NCBI GenBank assembly: GCA_013398275.1
Contig: VZSE01008344.1
Location: 743,105 to 807,104, forward strand
DNA: 64,000 nucleotides
Direction of reading: 5' to 3'
Source: Promerops cafer
Taxonomy: Eukaryota; Chordata; Aves; Passeriformes; Nectariniidae
A program made the position numbers and the translations under genes. Position 1 is the first letter of the stretch; every line of letters starts with the position of its first letter. Positions 1 to 13,723 of the stretch are shown here, piece by piece. The notes under the pieces are model-generated. The model did not search any database. It was not told the DNA's origin and saw only the letters and a list, made by a program, of their open reading frames with translations.

Positions 1-133
1 TATGATTAGATTTTAATGCAGCCGCAGGTGTCTTTGGAACATCAGCAGATCCATCAGTGTGCACCTGGTTGAGGACAGAGATAAAGGTCTTTGGTTTTCA
101 GCTGGAGAGTTGTGCCTTTAAATACCTCTTGTT

Positions 134-500
134 CAGCCTGGAAAAGGGGAGCTTTGGGATGATCAAATTGAAGCCTTCCAGTACCTGAAGGGGCTACAAG
201 AAACAAAGAGAGACTATTTACAAGAGCCTGTAGTGGTAGGACAAGAGGGAATGGATTCAAACTGAAAGAAGTCAGGCTTAGATGGGATATTGGGAATAAA
301 TCCTTCCCTGTGAGGGAGGTGAGGCCCTGGCACAGGCTGCCCAGAGCAGCTGTGGCTGCCCCATCCCTGAAGTGTCCAGGGCCAGGTTGGACAGGGCTTG
401 GAGCAGCCTGGGATAGCAGAAGGTGTCCCTGCCATGGCAGGGGGTGGAGCTGGATGGGCTTTAATGTCCCTTCCAGCTCAGGCTATTCTGTGATTGTATG
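134..500 (+). repeat. CR1 LINE 3' fragment, sense orientation
   Basis: The sequence runs through classic CR1 3' features: cagcctggaaaag, a run equivalent to CR1's 'caGTACctgaaggggct', the segment gaggccctggcacaggctgcccagag, the block around ccatggcagggggtggagctgg, and the terminal ttaatgtcccttccag followed by attctgtgatt. The last part resembles the octamer tail (ATTCTATG-like) that ends CR1 copies. The copy is 5'-truncated, as most are, and lies in intron 1. It is moderately diverged, so subfamily cannot be given by eye. Confidence 0.85.
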
Positions 501-505
501 GTTCT

Positions 506-3180
506 CCTTCTGTCTGGAATGAAAAGGTTTTATATATTGTACTTTTTACGAGACAAACGGTAGAATCTCAGTGGTTTCTGAGGTTACAGGATGCATGATT
601 GTCTCCTGATTAGTTTCCATTAACAAAGCACAGAAATGCCACTCTCCTGACTCAGCTGCCATTCACCCTTGTCCTCCAAGCCCCAGTTCTCTCTGATACA
701 TGCAGGCTCTTTTTTTATATACACCTGTGTTTGGTAGTACACCTGCAGTATTATTTGTGGGGGTGGAGGAGGGTGTTCAAAGCATTGGAAAGAATTGGGA
801 AAACAGATTTTACTGACTATATAGATAATAGAGTCACTGTCATTGAAGTGGATATAGATTGGATTTAGCGTTTCAGCGCTCTGTAGTTTTCCTATGGCAC
901 TTAAACAGTAGGTGAGAAATCAATGCCAACTGTTTAGCTGAATTACTTACACAAACAGAGAATGTTATTTGAGCTGATAATTTTAGCCTGTATCTCGTTG
1001 AATAGGAAACACTTAAAAATTGCCATGGAGCAAAAAAAAAAGGGAATTTGAAGCGTGGATACCTGACCCTGATGTTCTGAAACACAGAGGGGATAGGTGG
1101 AGAGGGTATTGTTCCATGAAACTGGGATGAGCACCTGCCTTCTGCCTGAGAATCAGGGTGTGCACCTGAGAGGGAAGTTTGGGTCAGTCAGTCAGCTCTT
1201 TGCAGAGCAGCATCTTTGAGCAGGGCAGGCATTGCATAACTCATATTTTAAACACACAGCAATATGCTTTTACAAGTAATTCTACTGCAAAAATTTTAAA
1301 TTCATTCAGCTGCCAAGATTTGTCAGTTCTGAGTTAAAAAACATGGATGTGAGTTTATACTTTAGATTTTACCAGTTAGAAATACGTTGTTGGAGGTGGT
1401 TATTATTGCATTCATAAGCCAAGATAAATATTATGCAAAATAAATGACAGAAGACCTTGGTAAGGATCACGTGAAAATTTTTGCTGTATATGAGCATTAA
1501 TATATTTATTGCAAAATATAAGTGGATATTGTACTCAAGCAAAATTTTGAAATGAGATATTAAGCATTTTCCCCAGGCAAGACCAGGCATTTACTAGTCT
1601 GAGGCTTTACTAGTCTCAGGAAAAATTCATCTTTGCTCAGCAGGCTGTTAAAATAAAATAACCCCAGTTGCAAGGGGTATCAGGACATGGTTCTACAATT
1701 CTTACTTTGAGACAAGTGCTGTCTTCCAGATTTTTTTAGTGTTGGTAGGTCAAGCAGAAATTTTGTGGGTAGCCAGAAATATTTTTAACGGACTTCCAAA
1801 GTGAAAATTAACAAGGTGGGTGGACTTAGCTGTCTATAAATAGAAAATCTAACGTGCTCTAAAATTCAGTGCTCTAAAATATTTTATCTGGCCAGCAGCT
1901 ACTGCTCCAAAAATGTGTGGGTGTTCTGTAGGTCCTGTCAAGTTACAGACACTCTGGAGAATCAAAAATACTGCCTCATCTCTAGGCTTGCTAAGGCAAC
2001 TGAATCCCATTATGTCTTAAAAAAAATAGTAAATTTTTCTTTAAGGCGGAGAGGAAAGCTGTTCATTACACACAGTTTAAAGGCAATGATTAATGCCTGA
2101 CCATGAGTAGTACGCCTTATTATTTCTGATACAGCAATAAAATGCCAAGAAGGGTGTTTGAAAATGTAAAAACATGAATGGGAAAGCAGACTGTTTAAAC
2201 TGGAGGGCTGTTTCATCATATGCAACTAGCAAATGCTACTTTTTGTAGACTGCTCTTTGCCCAATGTACTTTGAATGAATATGAGTTTTACTGATTTCTC
2301 AGAGTATATGCTGCATATAAAACAGCCTTGGTTAATCATCATCAGAACATGAAAATGGCATTAAAGTACTTTCCAAGTAGTTTTTATGACTTTTCTGCAT
2401 CTTCCAGAAAAATTCTGGCATAAGCAGAGGTGTAATTAGTTCAAGATTGGATGCAGAAAAACAGGGGTAGATATTCTGTAGTTAAAGATCTTAAAATGTT
2501 TTCCATAAGCTGCTTCTTGTACGTTACTGAGAATTTCTCAGCTACATTTTAAAGTTCTTTTAGGATGATGAAATCAGGGTGATGGTAAGATGTTTTCTAT
2601 GTGTATCATTTGTATTCCTTTGGAATTTGCTACATTATTTATGATGCAGTCTTGAAATTACAGTGATCTTGTACGTAAGGAGGTCTGACATTGTAAATTC
2701 CATGAAGATTTACCTGCCTTGAAAAATAGATGAGTAGATGAGCATTCTTCATCATAAACGTATTATATATAATCATAGCAAACCAGACATTTCATGAAAT
2801 GGTGCTCAGTGACTCCAAAGTACTCCCTTTGACTTGACTCAAGCAAACAAAATTACAAGTGTTCAAACTGACAATATAGAGAGCGTGGGCTTTAAGAACC
2901 CTTAAAATATTGTACGGAGGCAGGAATATGTCAAAGATGGGTATGTGTGTGTTTTTAGTGACCCTGTGGTTTCCATGTGCATTCCTAAAATGTGGAATCT
3001 ATTTGACCCATTTTCACCTAAAAGGCAGGAGTGAGACACTTGGTAAACTTTGCTGCAGATCATGGCAATGTGCTGAACGGCAGCTCTCTGTATACTGCCC
3101 TTCCAATTAAAGTTATTTTCAGTACTTGGAGAGGCAATGCCAAAACACAAGGATGGATCAAAATGCCTGAAACCTGGGGG

Positions 3181-3219
<39 letters not shown>

Positions 3220-6200
3220 AATGTATAAAATATCATAATGAAAAATAATGCATCAATCGTGTCTCTGAGAGCTGTGGCCACACACAGCACCTGACATGAG
3301 ATTGGTGTTTCTCCGAAGTATCCCGGACAGAAAAGCACCATTTCACATCTCTCCTGTCACACTACCTTTTTCCTGACCAAGAAATGGGGCCACGTTGTGT
3401 GTGAGTGAGTCCTGTTCCTCTCTCTGGGCTGCTGAACCCTGAAGCTTTCACACTGGCTAAAGCACTCAAGAATATTTTGCTTCATGTTCTTGTGAGGGCA
3501 AAGGGACATGGTAATTCTTTCTGAGCTGTGGGGCTTGGCTGTTGTCAATGCAGGCAAACTCTGATGCTCTGCAAGTGCTTTTTGAAATGCTTATTGGTAT
3601 TACCTAGTGCTGAAAGATTATAATACTGATGGTGTGAACATGTGTTAATGTTCGTATTTTCACAAAGGGTATAACTGCCTTTGATTTGAATGCTTTTGGT
3701 AATGTTAGTTCATTCCTTTTGATAAAGGTAGAACCAGGAGCCTTTGTAGAAAAGTCAGCTTTTGGTACCTACCAGGGAGCCTGTACTTAGTATATTTTCA
3801 GTGTTTATAATGGGAGAAAAAAGAAAGGGGGAAAAGTTAAAAGTAAGAAGCACTAACAAGAAATTATTCCTAATCATATTGCTATTCCTGAGGCATAACA
3901 GAATTCTGGAAAAATCAAATTGCAGGATGCAAACCTCGGGTGTCAACTTGTCACTATGTTACATTTAAAGTGGTTATTAAAATCATTATGCTATCAACCT
4001 GTGAAGTTTGGGCACACCAAATATAGCAGCCTGCTTAATTGCTCAGTATTTTGCAGTGAGTGAAAGAAAGGGAGGTGGGAGTGCAGAGAACGGTGTGTTT
4101 TCAAGGTACCCTAAAAGGCCATTTTTCCTGTGGAGTAAATTATGCATTTGTTGTTCAATAAGACTTTAGTCTTTGAATATAAAATATTTTATTAGAAATG
4201 CAGCTGCCTCCCTGTCTACATAGCTTAGAAATGGTTTTATTGAGATCTTCCAACAATGCAGCACAATGCCTACTGACATGACTTGGTAGTTGTAATAGTG
4301 TTATTGACACTGCTCTTCTCTTGGGAAATCAGATTAAAATGAACTGATATTGCCAAAACCAGTGTCTAGAATACTTAGGGTCAGGTGCCAAAGTCTAATT
4401 TCCCATGGGAGTAAAGCTGGAGAAACTCAGCTGAACTTCAGGTTTCTATTTGTATAAGGAACAACTTGATTCTTGATTATCATACTACTGGAGACTTGAC
4501 TGTGAAAAGGCTGAAAAGTGATTTTAGGATAAAACAGTAAGTTACAACATTGCTACAGCAACTACATAAAGCAGGCAATGAAAATGTAAATTTGGAGAGT
4601 GGAAGAAAAAGACAAAAATCCAAACCTTCACCAATTAGTTTGGAAGAGCACATTTACACATTTACTCCAAATGGTGTGTTGTCTCCATAAAAGTGAAGCC
4701 TGTGGAAAGAAAAGTAATTTCTCCAAACACCATAAAGTGTATTTACTTTATTTCTTTGTATTGTTTGTCTCAATTTCTTTAAAGCTGGGATTTTTTTCCC
4801 TTGTCCTACACCAGGCCTGACATAAGGCTGATGATGCAGAACCTACCAAGGCTCAGTTGGGATGTGGTAACTTCGCCACACAGTACCTGATGGCACTGCA
4901 TTCCATGAACTTGCACAGTCACTGAATTTTCAAGGTACCATTCAGATTCAGTTTTGGTTAAGAACTGGAGGGCAGTCAGTCTTTTTTGCTTGCCTGTTAT
5001 GTTTCTAGATTTAAAAAAAAACTGCAGGACATTTAGCTGCAAACTCTGAAATAATTTATTGAGCATATTTCTGCGGTCTGTGGATGTCACCCATCACAAA
5101 TTCGCCCATGTATAAAAAAATCTGAGAAAAAAAAAATAAATTTGATCTCCTTTTTCTCAAATATAATTTTATGGAGATTAGGGCATTGAGAAATGTGACT
5201 GGAGGGATAGCATTCACTATTTTTTTTTTTTCCTTCTGACTGGCAATTCTTGCTATGTCACAATATGTTTCATTAAGACAAGCATGTACTATTTGGTACA
5301 AGATCTGAGTTGAAGAACGTGTGCATCGTGTCCTCCTCTCAGGATAATCTGTTCAAGAGAATGTAGTTTTCATCTGTTGGAAGTGTCTGCATGTGCTCCC
5401 TCCTTCCATCTGGCCACGGCAGTTGCTGGCAGTGGTGCTGTGGATACATCTGTAGATTTGTGAAGTGTTAGTTTGGAGAATGGACGCTGATATTGCATTA
5501 ATTAGCACAGCTATTGCCAATGCCATTAGAGTTACATGTGCCCCGGGAAATTCAGGCACACTGTCCAGTAGGGAAGTGCGTGGTACCACCACTCTTATTT
5601 CAGGTCTCCCTGCTTGCCAGTAGGTTGGCCTGGGAGGAGAATACAATTAGGGATCCTACAGAGTATGAAATATCTACTTCCTTCCTTCTATCCCTTGTAT
5701 CTTTTTTTTTTTTTTTTAATTGAAACACTATTCTTTTCACTAAAGGGGTTTATTTTTCCTGTAAGACTTTCTAGTAGAGTTGTTGTAATTATTAGTTGTA
5801 CATTTCCTACAAGGGAATTTGAGGTACCAACACATATTCCTTTTTTGTGTAGAAGATTTTCGCCCTCCTATGAATTTATTATTTAATTTTGGCTTGTCTC
5901 TATTTAGAACTAGTTAGCACATATGTATAAAAGTTATTAATATACCCACTCATCCAAACAAAATATTCTGGGTGCTCTCTCTACTGTGATATGCCACCAT
6001 AATTAATTCAAGCACATGTTCAGAAAACTCATGTTCTTATTTGAAGCTAATAAGATATTTGTACACCAAAACATAAACTTTTTTCCCTGGAAAATCTGTG
6101 GTTTCTTGGTATTTCACTTTTGGAGGCAAACTGTCCTTTTCTATGTGTTTGTACAGTCCTGGTCCCAGCAGATGGACCTTACTGGCATTCCGTTGTTACA

Positions 6201-6504
6201 TCAATATAGATGTAAAGTATTGTCATTAAGGAAGTGACTGAAGCAGCAGACTTTTCGTATGAAATCTCAGACAAAGTCAGCCCACAATGCATTTTTAGCA
6301 TTTGCCATATGACATCCATTTAAGAAAGCTGATTTGCAGCTTCTGTGAGTAGCTGTCAGAGATAAAACTGTCCCTTTATCTCTCAGCTGATACGAGGCTT
6401 CATTCTAATACAAAAATTGCATGAAGATTATAATTATACAGAAGCAAATAACTGAAAAAAAATTGCCCATCCTCTTTGGAAGGAAGGAAAAAGAAATTCC
6501 AGGT
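506..6504. other. ZNF804A intron 1 sequence, no gene seen
   Basis: This is AT-rich unique-looking intronic DNA. Visible items are only low-complexity: an A tract running into a TA run (3183-3216), T tracts near 5220 and 5703, and an A tract near 5123. Short open frames in both strands lack splice context, codon bias or recognisable protein similarity, and I do not regard them as genes. Confidence 0.6.
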
Positions 6505-6600
6505 TTTGAGAGACTGGACCAGGGGAAGAAGTGTCTGTGCCAATGGCAGGGGGGTGGAATGAGATGATCCTTAAGGTCCCTTCCAACCCAAACCATTTTC
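6505..6600 (+). repeat. CR1 LINE short 3' end fragment, sense orientation
   Basis: The stretch contains ggactggaccaggggaagaagtg-like U-tail sequence, then ccaatggcaggggggtgg, atgagatgatccttaagg and tcccttccaacccaaaccatt, which is the near-universal CR1 3' terminus. Only about 95 bases remain. The typical octamer tail is reduced to a single degraded unit. Confidence 0.85.
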
Positions 6601-9573
6601 TCGTCCTAAATTGTGCCGTGTATACGTTGTTTTCAATCTTCATTTATGTTAGTTGTTCAGATTGTACCTAGAAAATCACATAAACTGTTAAAGCCAGCAG
6701 GGTTACCTTTCTGCTCCTGTGAAACAAAGAGTGAAAGGGCACGGCTGAACTGAGTGGGGGGGTGGAAATTGCTTGGGAAAAAATAGGCAGTGCTACAGTG
6801 GCAATAAAAGATAGGGCTTTGTTGGTATGGCCTGTTTGGTTATATGAATTTATAAATTTATGGAGAAAAGGTTCAAATCCACTTCCAATTTGATGGTTCA
6901 GAGAAGAGTGGCTGGTGTGCTGGTGGGTGGGTGCCTGAGTGCTCTCTGTCTCTGGGCTCTTCAGTGCCTTTTGAAGGCTTGTTTGTAGGAATCCTATTAT
7001 ATGCTGAGGCCTGTTGACTTGCAGTGCTATTCTGATTCTCAGGCAGATGGAACTGAATGTAAATCTCCTGCACTATTTTTGCCTTTTCTCCTTGTGGTGG
7101 TGCTTCTTAGAAGAAGTGTTGGGATAAGGGAGAAAGACAAGGGACAACAAATTGTCCATTTCCTTTTGCCAGTTAATTTCATCTCCTCAGGTTTGGCTCT
7201 GTGATTTGATTGTCATGCAGCATCTCAAAACCTGTTTGCTGTGGAGTAACAAATGTTGTTATAGTAAACTAACCCTTTAGATTGAGCTTCCAAGATGCTT
7301 GCTCAGCCTCTCTTGAGCTCTGGTTAGAAATACAAACACTGAATAAATGTCCAGGGTGAGCAGTAGCTTCTGAAGAGTGAGTGTGGCTGTCTGAGGCAAA
7401 TAGCCCGAGCTGATTATGTGCATCAGTTTCCTCCACTGCACTTGACCCCGACACGTTCTGGAGCAGGCAGGTCCTCCTCATTTCAGCACTGCCATAGTTA
7501 AAGGCAGTGGCCTGTCAGCTTGTTTCTTGCTGAGGTCAAACACGTCAAATGGAGTGGGACATCAGCATGATCAGATCTAAATTGCTTGCTGCGCCAATTT
7601 CTAGCTGTGTTGTAGTTTAATATCAAATCTCTTGGTTTCCTTGCAGGTGTAAGAGACACATGTGGTGTCGGGGGAACAGAAGGGAAAGAAAAAAATGATG
7701 AGGAGTTAAGTTTTCAGCCAGCTGACTACTGATCTGAACTTCCAGACCAGGGAGAGCTGTGTAGGCATGGATTGCAGAGCTCTGCCATTTATTGACTGAA
7801 TTCACTGGCTTAGATTAGAGTTATTTTAACACGTTTTTTGAAAGAAATGTTAGTGATGCAGTAATACAAGCATTCAATACGTCTGTGGAAACACAAAATA
7901 CCTTTTTTCAGAAATATTTCAGAAAAATATAAGCATTTCAAGACAGTTACACCATTTAAAATAGACTATTGAGTGAGTTCCATGATCCTGTGGGAGCTGT
8001 ACACACAGAAATCTGCTGAACAATATCAGTTGTTACAACTTCTGTCTGACCACAGCCTGGTACTCCATTTGTATATAATGTTAAAGCTCCCAAAACTGCA
8101 GCTCTTGCCCCAAATATGTAATATCACATTTTAAACAATAAAAGGGGCTGCATGTTGAGTCTTAAGGTTGCCCTCAGAAAGCTAAACTCAAGTCTTGTCT
8201 TGCTTACTGTTTTTGTGAGCATCACGTTGCAGGAGACTATTATTGACCAAAAGGCTGTTTGTGTGTTAGGGCTGGGCAGTCCTAGAGAAATCAAAAGTTT
8301 TGCTCTAGATACTTCCTTCGTATATGGACAAAGAAATGAGCAAAACATTGTTCTTGTAAATGGGGATATCATCTGTAGATGTATCTGAGACTGAGCTTTC
8401 ACGTCTTCACTAACTAACTTTAAGGTCTCAACTTTCCCTGAGAGATCTGGTTCTAACAGGTTAGATTCTGTAATTTAGAAAAAAATGCTTCCCAACATAA
8501 AAGCTATGCAAACTCCTAAACAGAATTTCATACACACAGAGCTGAGAAAAAAATGCAAACATTGTAAGTTTGGTAATTCAACACATCCTGTTGATGGAGA
8601 GTTTAGAGGGATTTTTTTTGCTTTGATGTATTACTGATTTTATCAGTCCCCATCAAATCTGTGATTTATATGCTAGAGAAAGTTAGTATCTGTAGTTCAT
8701 CAGCACTTTTTCTTTCCCTAATAGTCTGTTCTCTTTTATTGAGAATCTTTTCTTTTCTATTAAAAATGGACTGAACCTGCGCTCTGCCGAACAATTGGAA
8801 TAAGAGGCAGCTGAGAGAACAGCCCTTAGTTCTCCCTTGTTACCTGGATATAAATGGCAAGGAAAAATCAGCTTCAATGGGCTTTAGAAACATGTGTGAA
8901 ATGAGAGAAGAAAGATTGCCAGGAGACCTCCTTCATTTGGTTGGTTTGTGTTTCAGAAAAGCTGCCTGAGAGCCCAGCCCTGCACAGGCTCTGGGAAGGC
9001 AGCTCCTTTTTGTGCTTTAATTAGTGGAAAGGTAAACTCTGTTTTCTAGGTAGGTTTTGGCAACTCCTCAGCCTTCCATTCACACTTGTTTCCAGTTGTC
9101 CTTCTCTAAGAGAGCTGCAGCAGGCTTGGGGCTCTTTTAGAACCTTGACAGAAAAAGTAACTGATGTCCCAAGCATGGCAATCCTCGGAGCCTCCTACCC
9201 TGCTGTAGGAAAGGGCTTTTTGCCACCTGTGATTTAAATAGCTGAATCGAATGGCAGGGATCTTTTGGGAGCCATTGCTTCAGCATGAATACAGGAGGCT
9301 TCATTACTGTTATACCAAGTGCCCTTGAATTTTTGCAGGTTCAAACCATTTTTCTAGGTGCTCTTACAGTCCGTATTTATATATTTTAAATAAGGAAATC
9401 TGTTCATTCCGGATATATCACTTATAATCAACTGTTGCTAATATATGTAATTCAGTATTATAAGCCTGGAGTAAGTCCAATCTGAAGTGCAGTCTTTAAA
9501 ATGATGTTAAGCTACATCTGTTGAAATGAAATCTGTAAAATTGCTTTTCCATGATGAATGCAGGCATGGGTGA
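6601..9573. other. ZNF804A intron 1 sequence, no gene seen
   Basis: I see no repeat family, RNA gene or exon here. Composition is AT-rich with scattered short homopolymers. A B-box-like ggttcaaatcc at 6870-6880 has no tRNA fold around it. Confidence 0.55.
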
Positions 9574-9699
9574 TTTCTTTTTAAAAGAAAGATAAAATTA
9601 AAGTTGTTATTTGTATTCACTCTGCTGTTTTCAGACTAAAACCCATGAAAAGACCACACGGTAATCAACTGTTGGAGTCAGCTATTGCACAAGTGTAGC
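9574..9699 (+). repeat. Dispersed direct repeat, copy 1
   Basis: This 126-base segment, beginning tttctttttaaaag, recurs at 13600-13723 in the same orientation with roughly 90% identity by eye. Shared blocks include ttgtattcactctgctgttt, cccatgaaaagaccacac and ctgttggagtcagctat. Flanks on both sides differ. I do not recognise the family; it may be an unnamed interspersed repeat or a local duplication. Confidence 0.75.
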
Positions 9700-12600
9700 A
9701 TTTGCAGTACATCTTTAGTTTGATTCAGGTCAGGTGGGCTGAAATGAAACCATCTGAAGCAAGTCTCATTTTGTGTGGCATTTAACAAGTATGAGATGAT
9801 AATTGCTGTCACTGAAGCATGACTGCTTTTGTAATGAATGCTTTCTGCTAGCGGTCAGGGTACGTAGCTCTGTGTGTGTAATGCAACATGCTTTAATCTT
9901 AAAATAATTAGCAAATTTGCAGTTGAATTTATTGTTCAATGAAGTTCCATTTCACAGAGGTTCTGGCTTCTACAGTCAAATGATCAATGTTTGCTTTTAA
10001 TTACGTAGCACTGGAGAGATCCTGTGCAGCTTTTTCTGTAATGGCATTGTGCTTCCAAATAGTTTTGTGGATAATCAACTCTGGAGAGCACAGGTTTGAA
10101 CTGGTTGGTGAAGTTGAGTGCTAGCCCAGCACATCACTTTTTCTCCCCTGTGCTGCTCAGCCAAATCCGTGCTGCCTGATTTTACAGTGGCATTCATGTG
10201 GCTCTCTTGCATTCAGGTGGGATTGCTTGACTTCACCTGTCCACTGATCTTGCCCACGGATGATACTGGTGTCCCCTTTCTGCTTGGGTAAAAGTCAATA
10301 CCTTCAGCAGCAGATTAAGAGCTACTCCCCTCTGGCTGGGGGAAAAAAAATAAAATACAACAGCATGGCTTTACCTTCTGGTGCTCCTGTGCCAGCAGCA
10401 GAGCTGGTGGGATGCTCACCAGTGTGTGTGAGGGCTGCAGGAAAGTTGTCAGCTTTCTTCTGGCATTAATAAATGCCAACATGTATGCCGTGATCCTCTG
10501 TTCAAAAATTCTTCCCCCCGAACTCAACCTAGTGTTGAAACACCAAAATGCAAAATTGGAAGTACGAATATTAATCTACATATATAAAATCTTGTGTATG
10601 TGTCACTTTTGGAGAAGGAAGAAGGCTTGAAAGTCTAAAATTTTGTCATCGTTATATAATCGGAGATTTTTTTGAAACATTATTTTAGACTAACAGAGAC
10701 AGGAACCCAAACCATAACATAGTAATAAATATTACTGTAATCAAAATAATAAAAAAAACCTGCAACAGAACCTTCTCAATATAAGATTATCTTTGAAGTG
10801 AGGCACGAAATGCCATGTTTTGTAGGACAGAAGTGTTATTTATGTTTTTTTTCAAGAACATTACTGCCTGTCTTTCTGATGTGGTCAGCTGCCCAAAATA
10901 AAGTCTGAAGCAACTAATACTGGTGCCAGGGAGCTCTGAGATTATGCAAGCAGACATTTAAATATTAAGAATTTGCATTTTTACTTTACTGTTGAACTGT
11001 TTTGTCTACTACTCCTCTTTGTGACCCTATTACTTTTAAAAGCTATTTAAAAATGCTTTATTTAACAATTATTTGTATGAGATAAAGAATACTATGATTA
11101 GAATCAGGTAGGGAGGGGGAAAATTATTTGTTAATGGGAAAAGTAAAAGATTTGAGCTAGTAAATATCTTACCAAGTTATGAGAGAAAATGGTGTAGGAA
11201 AGCTTTTTAAAAGGTCAGTGAATTTCTATGAAATGGTTCTGTTCTCATTGCCTTTAAAATTAAGTGTGCAAGGTGAAGATTAAGAACTGTATGCTCAGTG
11301 GCTGAATTGCCATTTAAAGCAGAAGCCAAACACTGGCCCCAGAAAGAGGAAGGAGGGAAAACTTTTTGCTTCTTCCTACCACTTTTTCAGGAGCCGTTTT
11401 TCACAGCAGTAATTTCTCATACATCTCCCTTGGCAAGGTATCTCCACGAAGGAAGCAGTCTCTGAGTAGAGAATGTATATATCCCAGCAACATAATCTTT
11501 AAAGGTGAGCCTCCTCCAGTTAGCCCTTGATAATTCCTGAAGGAAGCCAGCCAGGGACCAGGTGTAACTCATCGGTGTGGTGCCGTGGCACGGGGCTTTG
11601 CCTGCCTTACAGCAGGCAGAAATCCCTCCTCCCCTTCCTGTCAGAAAGGTGTGGGTCTCTGGGTGCCTTTGAATAAAGACAGAAATCAGTACTTCGACAG
11701 CTTTCTCGAAAAGATTGAACGGAATTATTTTAAAAAGCCGAAGGGATGACCACCATCACAGCTTCTCTGTTTGCATCACTTGCTCTCTTGTGGTTGCTGA
11801 GCTGGAAAGCCCAGTTTTAACGTGGTGGGGACACAGTCATGAAAATATGTTTCAAAAACCTCACAAGTTCAGGATGCAGAAAAAATTATTATAATCAACA
11901 GCTGTGTCTCACATTCTCAAGGAAAGAGTCCAAATAAAAGCAGGATACTGCTGAGCATTGATTATTTTCTATGTGTTTTCAGCTTCTTTTTGAGGACACA
12001 AATTGTAATTCACTGTCTGCTAAAATCTGTCTTTTTCTACTATTATTGAAACTTAAAAGACAAGATTGCTAACAGCTGCAGCACCTGTTAAATTTTCATA
12101 TCAACATTAAAGGGATGACTAATTTATTAATCTGGTTTAGATTAGAATGACCTTTTCTTTGTATTAAAATCCCTTCCCTGAAAAATTAATGTTTTTTCTC
12201 CAGGTTGCATGTATTGATTACTAGTGCTGGTATTTATTCATAATTAGAAGTACAGTAGGCAAGAAAGCCATTTTTTAAAGTTTGATCTAAAGCCTTCTGG
12301 CATTTTTATTTCACTGTTTTTTTCATAATAACCCTTATTAAAAGCCTGTAAATAGAGCAAGTGTACTTTCTAAAGAGCTGTAAGTAAATCAAATGGGCCC
12401 AACTGGTTTTCAGATTTTGGGCTAACCACCTCAGAAATGTTGTGGCTGATACAGGAGTGCAGTCAGTCATTTTGCTGGGGCTTTGGACCGTCTCTGTGCG
12501 AAAATGCAACTTTGATCACAACAGTATCTGCACAAACCTCAGCCAAGAACGAGCTTTGTTCTGATTTTTGATGCTAAAATTACAACTTTCTCCTCAGGAA

Positions 12601-13599
12601 AGCAATTATTTCTTCCCCCCCCCCCCCCGTCCCATTCTTTTTTTTTTTTTTTTTTTTTGATGTTACATGAGAAAGACTCGAGCAGCCAAATATTAGAAAG
12701 ATTAGAAAGAAGCAATTTGGCTTAGAAAGAACTATATAGATTGTGGAGGGTGACAGAAGCTGTCAGTATTGATTTTCTGCCACTTTCCTGTTTGACCTTT
12801 TGGATTGCAGCAGGCGCTCTTAAGAGGATTTAGCTTGTACCAAATTAAAGATATCACAGAACAATTGCTGACTCATATTGTGGAAGCTGGCTAAGCTCTG
12901 CTGCCATCAGCACAGGGCCATGGTCATTACTTGATTTAATGTGCTCTTGTAGATCAAGTTGTTTGAAAAGCTGCTTAGGAAAACAAGGCTGATGACGATA
13001 AATGAGGTTGCCATCTACTTTATTTTCACACTCATGCATGTCTGTATTTAAACATATTATTTTAAACTTCTGCATGTGAAATTTGATATGCAAAGCGATC
13101 AAAATATACATCAGAAACTCCGATAAAATGAGTTTAAATGCTTTAAATATGCATCTATAAAAGCTTCATTTGCATTGTTGAGGATGAAATCGGAACAAAA
13201 ACCCTAAGTGCTTTGTCTTCATTTAACACCTCCTGGCAGCAACTTGACACAAAACTTCAACGTGAGCATCCTCTGCTAAGTACCCTTCCACCCTGTTTGG
13301 AGGAAATAAATTGCTTGTCCAGAGTAGTTCAAATACTTTAATCTCACTTAATATTCATGAAGTATTTTGCTATATGATGGAATTCGTTTGTGGAAATAGT
13401 TGTTTTTTCACTGGATGCCCAAAATACACAGAATAAATATAGAAAAATAATAAATAGGTGAGTTCCTTTTAATTGCTAGGACAATTTCAAGAAGCAGCAT
13501 GTTAGAATGCAGTTTTTTGTTTGATAAGCTGTGTGCTAGATTAATGTACTTGAAAATGGCACAGGAATATTGATCTGGAAGAGCTGTCTGTGCTGAGTG
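9700..13599. other. ZNF804A intron 1 sequence, no gene seen
   Basis: This interval is AT-rich intronic DNA. The one conspicuous element is a C14 run followed by a T21 run at 12615-12658. No exon with paired consensus splice sites and homology was recognised. Confidence 0.55.
12615..12658. repeat. Low-complexity C14 ... T21 tract
   Basis: A run of 14 C is followed by gtcccattc and a run of 21 T. Homopolymers of this length are prone to sequencing length errors. Confidence 0.9.
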
Positions 13600-13723
13600 T
13601 TTCTTTTTAAAATAAAGGTAAAATTAAAGTTATTATTTGTATTCACTCTGCTGTTTTCATACTTAAACCCATGAAAAGACCACACTAATCCACTGTTGGA
13701 GTCAGCTATGGCATAAGTGTAGC
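13600..13723 (+). repeat. Dispersed direct repeat, copy 2
   Basis: This is the second copy of the 126-base element at 9574-9699, in the same orientation and about 4.0 kb downstream. The differences are scattered substitutions plus a 2-base deletion after accacac. The match stops at gtgtagc on the right and at the tttcttttt run on the left, giving sharp edges. Confidence 0.75.

Noticed and set aside
6870..6880. tRNA B-box-like ggttcaaatcc
   Set aside because: No A box, no acceptor-stem pairing and no cloverleaf can be drawn around it. A similar ggttcaaacc near 9340 fails the same way.
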